From: Rhizobium bangladeshense
Lineage (GTDB): Bacteria > Pseudomonadota > Alphaproteobacteria > Rhizobiales > Rhizobiaceae
Length of the DNA: 64,000 nucleotides
Direction of reading: 5' to 3'
Assembly: GCF_001662075.1 (NCBI RefSeq)
Contig: NZ_LYPL01000005.1
Span: 327,435 to 391,434 of the forward strand
This document shows, piece after piece, positions 50,251 to 59,323 of the stretch (position 1 is the stretch's first letter; the number at the start of each line of letters is the position of its first letter). Under the pieces are notes generated by a model. It had not been told where the DNA came from, made no database searches, and was given only the letters and a program-made list of their open reading frames with translations. A program made the translations under genes and the position numbers.

Positions 50251-51296
50251 CTTACGTGTTCTCCATCTCTGGGGTTTTTAATGCCGGGTTCACAAGGCCC
50301 GGATGATTGGCGGACGATCAACTGCATGGCGACACGTTCGATCTCCGCGGTAACGAGCATGCCCTCCCGGGCGCGACTTTTGCTTATCGTATCGGCCAGG
50401 GCGGACACGGCAATCCCGGCAATCCTGTCCATGTCCATCCTGACCGTCGTCAGGGACGGCCTGACAACAGGCGACCAGATAAGGTCGTCGAAGCCGGTCA
50501 CGCTGACATCGGCGGGAACGCTAATGCCGGCCTGCTGCAGTTCCGTCAGCGCGCGCAGCGCCTGCAGATCGGAGAGGGCCGCGAAAGCGGTGAAACCCTG
50601 TCTCACCCTTTCGGCGAGGCCGAGCGGACAGCCGCTGCCACCATCCCGCTCCAGCTTGTCGACCCACAGGGTTTCCGCCTGCATGCCCGGGCGCAGACCG
50701 GCGCGGATACCGCCGGCGCGGTCGTTCTGGACGCTGGATTCCTGGTTGTTGCCGATAATGAGGATGCGCTGGTGACCGAGATCGGCGAGATGGACGGCGA
50801 TTTCACGCCCGCCCTGCCAATGATCGGCGGAAACCGTGTTGTCCGGCGTCGAAGGGGTGTCGATGACGGCGACCGGACAGGCGAAAGACGAAATGCGGGT
50901 GGCGCGGCGGGGAATGACGACCATGCCATCGACGCCGCGTTCGACCAAGCGGTTGATCGCCTCGTCCTGCGTGGCGGCATCGCCGCGGGAATCCGCGATC
51001 AGCACGCCATAACCCGCGGCGGAGGCAGCGAATTCGATCGCCTGCGCGATCTTCGGAAACAGAGGATTGGCGATGTCGGGCAGCACGAGGCCGATAACAC
51101 CGCTGCGGCCGGTCCGCAGCGCCCGGCCGGCCTGGCTCGGGACATAACCGAGCTCGGCGGCATGCTCGCGAATTCTTTCGACCAACTGGTCGGAGACCCG
51201 GCCTTTGCCGGAAAGCGCATTGGAGACCGTGGCAATGGAGACGCCGAGCGAGGTCGCTATCCTGCTGAGGTTCGGTCCCGGGCGCGATGAAGCCAT
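50247..51296 (-). CDS. LacI-family transcriptional regulator
   Basis: The 349-residue regulator begins with the LacI helix-turn-helix (NLSRIATSLGVSIATVSNALSGKGRVSDQLVERIR) and has a periplasmic-binding-like effector domain (VIGLVLPDIANPLFPKIAQA, GVDGMVVIPRR, VPADVSVTGFDDLIWSP). Its stop overlaps the binding-protein ATG, which makes it the first gene of the operon it presumably controls. A 20-base palindrome with a central CG lies 13 bases upstream of its start, the expected type of operator. The effector is probably a purine or nucleoside, by context. Confidence 0.92.
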   Translation of the reverse strand: MASSRPGPNLSRIATSLGVSIATVSNALSGKGRVSDQLVERIREHAAELGYVPSQAGRALRTGRSGVIGLVLPDIANPLFPKIAQAIEFAASAAGYGVLIADSRGDAATQDEAINRLVERGVDGMVVIPRRATRISSFACPVAVIDTPSTPDNTVSADHWQGGREIAVHLADLGHQRILIIGNNQESSVQNDRAGGIRAGLRPGMQAETLWVDKLERDGGSGCPLGLAERVRQGFTAFAALSDLQALRALTELQQAGISVPADVSVTGFDDLIWSPVVRPSLTTVRMDMDRIAGIAVSALADTISKSRAREGMLVTAEIERVAMQLIVRQSSGPCEPGIKNPRDGEHVR

Positions 51297-51308
51297 GATT
51301 CAGGCTGC

Positions 51309-51328
51309 CTGATTAATCGTTTAATCAG
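51309..51328. promoter_or_regulatory. Probable LacI-family operator
   Basis: CTGATTAATCGTTTAATCAG is a near-perfect palindrome (nine of ten pairs) centred on CG, the hallmark of LacI-family sites. Its position directly before the regulator start fits autorepression of the whole operon. Confidence 0.8.
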
Positions 51329-51402
51329 TCCTATATCAGCGGCCGCCGCTTGTCGAATCCAAATTCCCTTGTCGCGCAATTATCCAATGCAGAGCCGGCA
51401 TG

Positions 51403-51432
51403 AAAAAAGCCCCGCGAGACGATCGCGGGGCT
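51403..51432 (-). terminator. Rho-independent terminator of the efflux operon
   Basis: On the minus strand AGCCCCGCGA and TCGCGGGGCT pair around a five-base loop and are followed by six T. It lies 28 bases after the outer-membrane factor gene. Confidence 0.92.
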
Positions 51433-51460
51433 CCGTATTTCCAGAAAGGCGGCGAGCCGA

Positions 51461-52897
51461 TCAGCTCTTGGCCTTCGCCAGCTCAGGCTTCACCGGCACG
51501 GTGGTCTTACCGCCGGGCGCGTAGCCGCCGCCGACGGCGATGTTCAGCGAAACATAGTCCTTGGCCATCTGCTGGACGGCCTGGGCAAGGCTTGCCTGGG
51601 CGAGCGAAACCTGGCGCTGCGCGTCGAGAACGTCGAGGAGCGAGGAGGCGCCGTCCTTATAGGATGCTGTGGAAAGTTCGAGCGTTTCCTGCGTCGTCTT
51701 TACCTGGGCCTGAAGCGCGGCGACCGTGCGGGCGTCGCGGCGAACGGCGGCCAGCGCATTCTCGACCTGCTCGACGGCGGTCAGCACCGTCGATTTCCAG
51801 TTAAGGTAAGCGGTCGCAGCCTCGGATTGGGCCGACTTGACGTTGGCGCGGAGGCGGCCGCCATCGAGGATCGGCAGGTTCAGCGTCGGGCCAAAAGACC
51901 AAGGCGTCAAAGCGCCATGCACACCCCTCTGGTTGATGTAGGAGGGCGAGATCGAACCGCTGAGCGAGATGCTCGGATAAAGCTGCGCCTCGGCAACGCC
52001 GATATTGGCCGTTGCGGCAGCGAGATCACGCTCCGCGACGCGAATGTCGGGACGGTTGCGGATCAGGTCTGCCGGGATGCCGGAGTTGATGCCGCCGCGG
52101 TATACCGGCTGACCACCGCCCCTCAGCAATTCGTTGACAAGAGCCGAGGCCGGCAGGCCAAGCAGCGTGGCGATGTGATGGGCCGATACGCGGATGTTGG
52201 TCTCAAGGCCGGGAATTTCGGCGAGCGTCGACTGTACCAGACCCTCGGCCTGGACGACGTCGAGCCGCGAGGCGGCGCCGGCTTCAAGCTGGAATTTGGT
52301 CAGTTCGTAGGTTTCCTGACGAGATTTCAGGTTGGCCTTCGAAAGCGCCAGGCGCTGTTGATAAAAGCGAACATCGATGTAGCTCGAGACGAGATCCTGC
52401 ACGAGGGTCAGCTTGGCGACATCGGCGGATGCGTAGGCCGAATCGAGCGAAGCGACCGCGCTCTCGGTGCTTCGCTTATAGAGGCCGAAGAGATCGAGCA
52501 GCCAGCTCAGCTGGACTTCGCCGGCACTGGTGTTGCGCGTGTCGAACTGCGTGCGCAGTTCGCCCTTCTGGCCGCTGATCGTGTGCGAGGCGCCGACGTT
52601 GAGGTTCGGCAGAGCGCCCGCGCCGGCGACGGTGACGTTGGCGGAAGCTGCATTGATGCGCTCGATCGCCTGCTGGACGGTCAGGTTCTGCTCAAGGCCG
52701 GCCTGGACATAGCCGTTCAGCTTGGGGTCCTTGAAAGCTGTCCACCAGGCTGCGGTGGCAACATCGCCGACACTCTTCGTTCCGCCTTCTCCGAATTTGG
52801 CGGGCAGCGGCATTTCAGGAGGAGCATGATCCGGGCCTACGACGCAGCCCGACAATAATAATAACAATGCCGGTGTGGCAAAACGAAGAGATACCAT
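51461..52897 (-). CDS. Outer-membrane efflux lipoprotein (NodT/OprM family)
   Basis: The 478-residue protein has a lipobox LLSGC with Cys18. Two outer-membrane-efflux repeats follow, with the usual blocks (AAWWTAFKDPKLNGYVQAGL, NRPDIRVAERDLAAATANIG, SFGPTLNLPILDGGRL, AYLNWKSTVLTAVEQVENAL). It forms the exit duct for a tripartite pump. The pump gene lies 153 bases upstream on the same strand, so it belongs to the same system. AGGAAGAAATGA precedes the ATG. Confidence 0.93.
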   Translation of the reverse strand: MVSLRFATPALLLLLSGCVVGPDHAPPEMPLPAKFGEGGTKSVGDVATAAWWTAFKDPKLNGYVQAGLEQNLTVQQAIERINAASANVTVAGAGALPNLNVGASHTISGQKGELRTQFDTRNTSAGEVQLSWLLDLFGLYKRSTESAVASLDSAYASADVAKLTLVQDLVSSYIDVRFYQQRLALSKANLKSRQETYELTKFQLEAGAASRLDVVQAEGLVQSTLAEIPGLETNIRVSAHHIATLLGLPASALVNELLRGGGQPVYRGGINSGIPADLIRNRPDIRVAERDLAAATANIGVAEAQLYPSISLSGSISPSYINQRGVHGALTPWSFGPTLNLPILDGGRLRANVKSAQSEAATAYLNWKSTVLTAVEQVENALAAVRRDARTVAALQAQVKTTQETLELSTASYKDGASSLLDVLDAQRQVSLAQASLAQAVQQMAKDYVSLNIAVGGGYAPGGKTTVPVKPELAKAKS

Positions 52898-53050
52898 TCA
52901 TTTCTTCCTGTACTCGAGCAAGTCAATTCTTGTCCGAAGCTTCATGCTTCACTCTCGGCGCGCCGCGCCTTTTGTCCCACTTGAAAACACACACCGAAGC
53001 AGTCGGGCGCAATGTAGCAATCGGAACAGCATTATCACAGTGCATTTATA

Positions 53051-56000
53051 TCACACAGCTGCCGCATTTTTGCCGCGTGTGGCAAAGATGCGTCGGATGA
53101 CGACGAAAAAGGACGGCACGAAGAAAATTCCGAGCATCGTCGCCGCCAGCATGCCGCCGAGGACGCCGATGCCGATGGCATTCTGGGCCGCCGAGCCCGC
53201 GCCTGTGGCAATTGCCAGCGGCACGACGCCGAGAATGAAGGCGAGCGAGGTCATGATGATCGGCCGCAGCCGCAATCTCGCTGCTTCCAGCGTCGCCTCG
53301 TAGAGGCCCATGCCGCTCTCCATCCGATCCTTGGCGAATTCGACGATCAGGATCGCATTCTTCGCCGCAAGCCCGATGGTTGTGAGCAAACCGACCTTGA
53401 AATAGACGTCGTTCGCCTGGCCGAAAAGCGTGGCCGCCGTTAGCGCGCCGAGAATGCCGACGGGCACGGCCATGATCACCGAGAAGGGGATCGACCAGCT
53501 TTCGTAAAGCGCTGCCAGGCAGAGGAAGACGACGAGAACGGAAATCGCATAGAGCATCGGCGCTTGCGAGCCGGAAAGGCGTTCCTGATAGGAGATGCCC
53601 TGCCACGCGACGGTGTAGCCGCCGCCGAGCTGTTCGGTCAGCGCCTCCATTTGGTTCATCGCATCGCCGGAGGACACGCCGGGAGCCGAGGCGCCATCGA
53701 GCGGGATGGCGCTGACGGCGTTGAAACGGGCAAGCGAAGGTGCACCCTTCACCCATTCGGTTTTGGTGAAGGCGGAAAAGGGCACCATTTCACCGGAATT
53801 GTTGCGCGCATACCAGTGGTTGAGATCGTCCGGCTGCATGCGGAAGGGCGCGTCGCCCTGGACATAGACCGGCTTTATTTCGCCGTTCAGCGTGAAGTCG
53901 TTGACGTCGCGGCCGGTGAAGATGATCGACAGCATCGAATTGACCGAGGCGATGTCGACGCCCATGGCGCCGATCTTTTCCTGATCGAGCACAATGCGCA
54001 TCTGCGGCTCGACCTCCTTGTTACTGCTGCGCAGCGCCACGACCTTGCCTGATGAGTTGCCCGCCTGGATCAGCCGTTTGGAGGCCGCTGTCAGAGCTTC
54101 ATTGCCATGGCCGCCAGTATCGACGAGATACATGGAAAAGCCGCTCGACACGCCGAGGCCCTGGATTGCCGGCGGCAGAAGCGCGAAGACCTGCGCTTCG
54201 CGCATCGCAAAGAAGCTGCGCAAGGCACGGCTGACGACCGATTGGGCGCTCAGATTGGGATCGGTGCGCTGCGAGAAATCCTTGAGCTTGGTGAAGACGA
54301 TGGCGCTGTTCTGGCCGGAGCCGCTGAAGCCGAAGCCCAGCGCGCCGAAGACGGACTCGACGGCATCCTTCTCGTTTTCGCGATAGTAGTTTTCGACCTT
54401 CTCGACGACCGCCTGGGTCTGCTGAGTGGTCGAGCCCGGGGGCGTGGTGACGATGGTCAGCAGCACGCCCTGGTCTTCCTGCGGCAGGAACGAGCTCGGC
54501 AGGCGGCTGAAGAGATAGGCACAGCCGGCGCCGATGAGAAGGAAGACCAGCATGACGCGGATCGGCCGCTTCAGGAGATAGCCGATGGTCCTGACATAGC
54601 CCTTGGTCGAGCGCGTGAAGTTGCGGTTGAACCAGTCGCCGACGCGGTGCTTTCTGTGCTCGCTGACCGGCTTCAGCATCGTGGCGCAGAGCGCCGGCGT
54701 CAGAACGATGGCGACGAGCGCCGACAGCAGCATGGCCGAGACGATGGTGATCGAAAACTGGCGATAGATGATGCCGGTCGAACCGCCGAAGAAGGCCATC
54801 GGAATGAAGACCGCGGTCAGCACGAGCGCGATGCCGACGATCGCGCCGGTGATCTCGCCCATCGATTTTTCCGTCGCCTCGAGCGGCGAAAGCTTCTCTT
54901 CGGACATGATGCGCTCGACGTTTTCGACGACGACGATCGCGTCGTCGACGAGAAGGCCGATCGCCAGAACCATGGCGAACATCGTCAGGGTATTGATGGA
55001 ATAACCGGTCGCCGCCAGCACTCCGAAAGTGCCGAGCAGCACCACGGGAACGGCAATCGTCGGGATCAGCGTCGCCCGCAGATTCTGTAGGAAGACGAGC
55101 AGCACCACGAAGACGAGGACGATCGCCTCGATCAGCGTATGCACGACCTTTTCGATCGACAGTTCCACGAAGGGCGTCGTATCGTAGGGATAGGTGATCT
55201 TCACCCCTTCCGGCAGGGTGCGACCGATGACATCGAGGGCGGAGCGCACGCGGGCGGCGGTATCGATGGCGTTGGCGCCGATCGCGAGATTGACCGCAAA
55301 ACCGCTCGAGGGCAGGCCGTTGTAGCGTGAGCTGCCGCCGTAGCTTTCCTGACCGATCTCGATGCGCGAGACATCGCTGAGGCGCACCGTCGCGCCGTCC
55401 TTTTCGACCTTCAGAATGATGTGTTCGAAATCGGCGACGGTGGTCAGCTGGCTTTGCGCGGTGATGGTGACGTTGAGCTGCTGGCCGGGGATCGTCGGCT
55501 GGGCGCCGAGCGAGCCGACCGAGACCTGGGTGTTCTGCGCCTGGATCGCTGCTGTGACGTCGCTTGGCGTCAGCTGATATTTCAACAGCTTGAAGGGATC
55601 GAGCCAGATGCGCATGGCGTATCCCGAACCGAAGACGTTGATGCTTCCGACGCCTTCCAGGCGCTGGATCTGATCCTCGATGGAGGTCGACATGATGTTG
55701 CCGAGATCGACCGAATTGCGCTTGCCATCGGTCGAAACGAGGGAGCCGACGAGAAGGATGCTTGAGGTCGAGCGCGTAACGCTTATGCCGGCATCGATGA
55801 CATCACCAGGAAGCTGCGATTGAACGAGCTGCAGCTTGTTCTGCACCTGTACCTGGGCGATATCGGGATCGATGCTGGTCCCGAAGGTGAGCTGGACGCT
55901 GGCCGAGCCGGTCGACGAGGTCGAGGTCATGTAAGTGAGGTCGTCGAGGCCGGTCATGCCGTCCTCGATGATCGTCGTCACCGATTTCTCCACGGTCTCG

Positions 56001-56161
56001 GCGCTGGCGCCGCGATAGGTGGCGTTGATGCGGACCGTCGTCGGGGCGATATCGGGGTATTGTGAAATCGACAGGGTGAAGATCGCCAGCAGACCGGCGA
56101 GCATGATGGTGATCGCGATGACCCAGGCGAAAATCGGACGTCGGATGAAAAACTTGGCCAT
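53051..56161 (-). CDS. RND-family (HAE1) multidrug efflux pump
   Basis: The 1036-residue inner-membrane antiporter has 12 membrane segments and two large periplasmic loops. It begins MAKFFIRRPIFAWVIAIT. The proton-relay Asp pair is in AIGLLVDDAIVVVENVERIM of TM4, and GSTGIIYRQFSITIVSAM with the C-terminal GLAAKNAILIVEFAKD are AcrB/MexB-type motifs. Likely substrates are hydrophobic toxic compounds or plant phenolics, which is not decidable from sequence. The adaptor gene ends 48 bases upstream. Confidence 0.95.
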   Translation of the reverse strand: MAKFFIRRPIFAWVIAITIMLAGLLAIFTLSISQYPDIAPTTVRINATYRGASAETVEKSVTTIIEDGMTGLDDLTYMTSTSSTGSASVQLTFGTSIDPDIAQVQVQNKLQLVQSQLPGDVIDAGISVTRSTSSILLVGSLVSTDGKRNSVDLGNIMSTSIEDQIQRLEGVGSINVFGSGYAMRIWLDPFKLLKYQLTPSDVTAAIQAQNTQVSVGSLGAQPTIPGQQLNVTITAQSQLTTVADFEHIILKVEKDGATVRLSDVSRIEIGQESYGGSSRYNGLPSSGFAVNLAIGANAIDTAARVRSALDVIGRTLPEGVKITYPYDTTPFVELSIEKVVHTLIEAIVLVFVVLLVFLQNLRATLIPTIAVPVVLLGTFGVLAATGYSINTLTMFAMVLAIGLLVDDAIVVVENVERIMSEEKLSPLEATEKSMGEITGAIVGIALVLTAVFIPMAFFGGSTGIIYRQFSITIVSAMLLSALVAIVLTPALCATMLKPVSEHRKHRVGDWFNRNFTRSTKGYVRTIGYLLKRPIRVMLVFLLIGAGCAYLFSRLPSSFLPQEDQGVLLTIVTTPPGSTTQQTQAVVEKVENYYRENEKDAVESVFGALGFGFSGSGQNSAIVFTKLKDFSQRTDPNLSAQSVVSRALRSFFAMREAQVFALLPPAIQGLGVSSGFSMYLVDTGGHGNEALTAASKRLIQAGNSSGKVVALRSSNKEVEPQMRIVLDQEKIGAMGVDIASVNSMLSIIFTGRDVNDFTLNGEIKPVYVQGDAPFRMQPDDLNHWYARNNSGEMVPFSAFTKTEWVKGAPSLARFNAVSAIPLDGASAPGVSSGDAMNQMEALTEQLGGGYTVAWQGISYQERLSGSQAPMLYAISVLVVFLCLAALYESWSIPFSVIMAVPVGILGALTAATLFGQANDVYFKVGLLTTIGLAAKNAILIVEFAKDRMESGMGLYEATLEAARLRLRPIIMTSLAFILGVVPLAIATGAGSAAQNAIGIGVLGGMLAATMLGIFFVPSFFVVIRRIFATRGKNAAAV

Positions 56162-56209
56162 CGGTTGTTCCTGTGCGGCTGTGACGGTGACGCTGCGGGC
56201 TCGAAGCGA

Positions 56210-57421
56210 TTATTTCGCTGCGGGCTTCTCAGCATCACCGGCCGCGGGCTGCTCGGCAGGCACCACCACGCCGTTGTCATTGATCTTCATCGGGACCGGC
56301 GTTACCGGCATGCCTGCCGTGACCGACTGCAGGCCGGTGACGATCAACTGATCGCCGTCCTTAATGCCTTCGGTCACCAGCCAGGAATTGTTGGACGGCG
56401 AGCGGTTCTCGAAGGCCCGGGTTTCGACCTTGCCGTCGGCGGAAACGAATTGCGCCGTCAGCCGGCCGTTGGCGTCACGGCTTGTCGCCAGCTGCGGCAG
56501 CGCATAACCGGTCTCGGCGCCGAGCTCGACGGTTGCGCGGACATACATGCCGGGCAGGACGACACGATCGGGATTGGGGAAGAGCACGCGGATGATGAAG
56601 GTGCCGGTCGTCTCGCTGACGACCTGCTTCGACATGTCGAGCTTGCCCTGCTGGTTGTATTCCTTGCCGTTTTCGAGAATCAGATGGAAGGCGACGTTCT
56701 CCGCGCCCTTGATATTGCCGGCCGCCATGGCATCGCGCAGCCGCAGGAGGTTGGTGCTCGATTCCGTTAGCGAGATATAGATCGGGTCGAGCTGGCGGAT
56801 CGTCGTCAGCGCCGTCGTCTGGTTGGCAGAGACGACGTTGCCGACATTGTAGGCCGTCTGGTCAATGATGCCGTCGAAGGGCGCGACGATCTTGGTGTGA
56901 TCGAGGTCGATCTGCGCGGCTGAAAGGGCTGCCTTTGCGGACTCGACTTCGGCCTTTGCCTGGAGAAGCGTCGTCCTGGCTGTCTCGTATTCGATCTGCG
57001 TGGCGCCGCTGCCGACGAGGCGCTGGTAGCGTTCGAGATTGCTTTCGGCACTCGGCACGCTCGCCTCGGCCTTGGAGATTGCCGCCTTGGCCTGCTCGAC
57101 GGCGGCGATATAGGGCGCATCCTCGATCTGATAGAGAAGGTCGCCCTTCTTGATCTCGCCGCCTTCCCTGAAGGCGATCTCGCGGATAATGCCGCTCACC
57201 TGCGGCCGGATATCGGCCGTCTGGAAGGCTTCGGCCCGGCCGGGAAGGATCGTGGTAACAGGAAAACCAGCCTTCTTCAGCGCGACCACGCCGACGGGCG
57301 TTGCCTGCTGCGCCGCGCCTGCGCCGGCATTGCCGGCAGGCTTGCCGGCGTTGTCGCTGCAGGCGCCAAGCAATGCGCCGGCTACCAGGGCCGAGGAGAT
57401 AAGCAGGGCACGCCGTATCAT
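56210..57421 (-). CDS. RND efflux membrane-fusion adaptor lipoprotein
   Basis: The 403-residue adaptor has a lipobox LLGAC with Cys21, two lipoyl half-motifs flanking a coiled-coil hairpin (about 95-170), then a beta-barrel domain (VGNVVSANQTTALTTIRQLDPIYI, LPGMYVRATVELG), as in AcrA/MexA. The ATG at 57421 is chosen because AGGAAATTCAGA precedes it; another lies five codons upstream. It bridges the RND pump and the outer-membrane lipoprotein. Confidence 0.93.
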   Translation of the reverse strand: MIRRALLISSALVAGALLGACSDNAGKPAGNAGAGAAQQATPVGVVALKKAGFPVTTILPGRAEAFQTADIRPQVSGIIREIAFREGGEIKKGDLLYQIEDAPYIAAVEQAKAAISKAEASVPSAESNLERYQRLVGSGATQIEYETARTTLLQAKAEVESAKAALSAAQIDLDHTKIVAPFDGIIDQTAYNVGNVVSANQTTALTTIRQLDPIYISLTESSTNLLRLRDAMAAGNIKGAENVAFHLILENGKEYNQQGKLDMSKQVVSETTGTFIIRVLFPNPDRVVLPGMYVRATVELGAETGYALPQLATSRDANGRLTAQFVSADGKVETRAFENRSPSNNSWLVTEGIKDGDQLIVTGLQSVTAGMPVTPVPMKINDNGVVVPAEQPAAGDAEKPAAK

Positions 57422-57552
57422 TCTGAATTTCCTCATGCGGTCGCAATTGCCATCTATCCATGCACTCGGCCGAGCCAGCTCAGGCTTATACAAGCGACAG
57501 GATCGGTCTGGATTGTGGTGCCACTATCCCCGAGTCTAAGAAAAGCTTTACG

Positions 57553-57580
57553 AAGTGACGTAAGTCAGCAATCGTCACTT
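57553..57580. promoter_or_regulatory. Probable TetR-family operator upstream of the efflux genes
   Basis: AAGTGACG (57553-57560) and CGTCACTT (57573-57580) are perfect 8-base inverted repeats 12 bases apart, in the short gap between the regulator and the adaptor gene. Size and position fit a TetR-type operator. The right arm touches the regulator stop codon. Confidence 0.6.
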
Positions 57581-58181
57581 AGCAAGCGCTATTTTGCAGT
57601 GCGGCATCGACGAAGCTGACGATTTCGCCCGCACGCTGCACCAGTGTTTCCTTGTCGTCGCGGACGATGAGGACGGGATGCAGCACGCAGGCAAGCATAT
57701 CGGCGACAACATGCGCCGCCCGTTCGGGGTTGCCGCAACGATAACGGCCTTCTGCGACACCTTTGCGGATGATCTCGCCGAGATTTTCCTCGATGCGGGC
57801 GCGATAGCGAATGCCGGCTTCGAGTTTGGCCTCGATGGTCGAAAGCACCATTTCAAATATGTAGGGGCTTTTCTGTATATCCTGCAGATGGCCATCCAGC
57901 AGGCGCAGGACGAAGCGGTGGAGTTGCTCTTTCGCGGGCATATCCTGGTCGAGGGGAGCGAAGCGCTCGGCAGCATGGTCGAGATGTCGTCCGGCAATGG
58001 CATCCACCAGCGCGACCTTGGAGTGAAAATGCTTGAAGATGTTGGCGGGCGACATGTTGAGCGCGCCGGCGATATCGGCGATCGACACCGCGACGTAGCC
58101 GCGCTCGCGAAACAACATCTCCGCCATGCAGAGAATGTCCTGTCGCGTTTCCTCGGCCTTGCGTCTCGGCCTCCTCGCCAT
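57579..58181 (-). CDS. TetR-family regulator of the efflux operon
   Basis: The 200-residue protein has an N-terminal TetR helix-turn-helix (RQDILCMAEMLFRERGYVAV, then IADIAGALNMSPANIFKHF) and an all-helical C-terminal ligand region. It is immediately upstream of, and on the same strand as, the adaptor-pump-exit genes (about 160 bases). It is thus positioned to repress them through the inverted repeat at 57553-57580, with possible read-through from its own promoter. The ligand is unknown. Confidence 0.9.
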   Translation of the reverse strand: MARRPRRKAEETRQDILCMAEMLFRERGYVAVSIADIAGALNMSPANIFKHFHSKVALVDAIAGRHLDHAAERFAPLDQDMPAKEQLHRFVLRLLDGHLQDIQKSPYIFEMVLSTIEAKLEAGIRYRARIEENLGEIIRKGVAEGRYRCGNPERAAHVVADMLACVLHPVLIVRDDKETLVQRAGEIVSFVDAALQNSAC

Positions 58182-58287
58182 TTGTCCCCCGCCGGGCCGT
58201 GCCCGGGTTTCTTTTTGCTGATGCTAGCGCGATTGCGCGAAAGCTGCCAAGTCGATGCTCGGCCCGGCGGCTTCGTGTGCCGCCTTT

Positions 58288-59232
58288 TTAAGGGAAATAG
58301 CGGGAGAGGTTGTTTCGGACACGGGCAAGCGGCGTCTCACCACTGTCGTCGGGAACAAAGCGTTCGCCGGTGATCGACTCGTAGGCCTTGATGTAGACGG
58401 CCGAGGTCTGCTCGATCAGCTCGACCGGAATTTCGGGGATTTCGTCCTTATAGGGATCGCAACGTTCCGCCACCCAGGCGCGGACGAAATCCTTGTCGAA
58501 ACTTTCCGGCCGTTTTCCGGCCGCGAAGCTCGCCGGATAGCTTTCTGCGAGCCAGTAACGGCTGCTGTCAGGTGTGTGAATCTCATCGGCGAGGATGATG
58601 TTGCCGTCGCCGTCGGTGCCGAATTCATATTTGGTGTCGACGAGGATCAGGCCGCGTTCGGCGGCCATTGCCTGGCCGCGGGCAAAGAGTGCAAGCGCAT
58701 ATCCGGAGAGCGTCTCCCACTGCTCCTTGGTCAGAAGGCCGCGGCTGACGATTTCGGCAGGCGTCAGCGGCTCGTCATGACCGCCGTCGAATTCCTTGCT
58801 GGTCGGGGTGATGACGGGTTCGGGCAGAATCTGGTTATCGCGCATGCCGTCCGGCAGGCGCATGCCGTACATTTCCCGCTCACCCTTCTTGTAAAGCGTC
58901 AGGATCGAGGTGCCAGTGGTGCCGGCAAGGTATCCGCGCACGACGATCTCGACCGGCAGGATGTCGAGCCGTTTGCCGATGACGACATTCGGATCGGGAT
59001 AGTCGATGACGTGGTTCGGGCAGATGTCCTTCGTCGCTTCGAACCAATAGCGCGCGGTCTCAGTCAGCACCTGGCCCTTATAGGGGATGCAGGTGAGGAT
59101 TCGATCGAAAGCGCTCAGCCGGTCGGTGCTGATGATGATGCGGCGTCCGTCCGGTAGATCGTAATTCTCGCGCACCTTGCCGCGATAGTAATTCGGCAAT
59201 TCCGGGAAATGGGCTTCGGAGAGGATTCGCAC
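58288..59232 (-). CDS. purC: PurC, SAICAR synthetase, long form
   Basis: The enzyme joins CAIR and aspartate with ATP in purine synthesis. The family blocks are [70 protein letters not shown] and [11 protein letters not shown]. At about 314 residues it is longer than the enteric type and resembles the yeast-like branch. The start is uncertain: GTG 59232 gives the expected [13 protein letters not shown], with AAGGA a little far upstream; a TTG at 59292 would add 20 unlikely residues. Rhizobia usually have a second, short purC elsewhere. Confidence 0.92.
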   Translation of the reverse strand: MRILSEAHFPELPNYYRGKVRENYDLPDGRRIIISTDRLSAFDRILTCIPYKGQVLTETARYWFEATKDICPNHVIDYPDPNVVIGKRLDILPVEIVVRGYLAGTTGTSILTLYKKGEREMYGMRLPDGMRDNQILPEPVITPTSKEFDGGHDEPLTPAEIVSRGLLTKEQWETLSGYALALFARGQAMAAERGLILVDTKYEFGTDGDGNIILADEIHTPDSSRYWLAESYPASFAAGKRPESFDKDFVRAWVAERCDPYKDEIPEIPVELIEQTSAVYIKAYESITGERFVPDDSGETPLARVRNNLSRYFP

Positions 59233-59323
59233 GGCGCTCGACTGTCCTTGTGTTTCGGTGAAGGCTTCCTGCTCTACTGCATAATTCCTCAAATCGGAAT
59301 CGGTTTAAGGACAAAATATCGCA

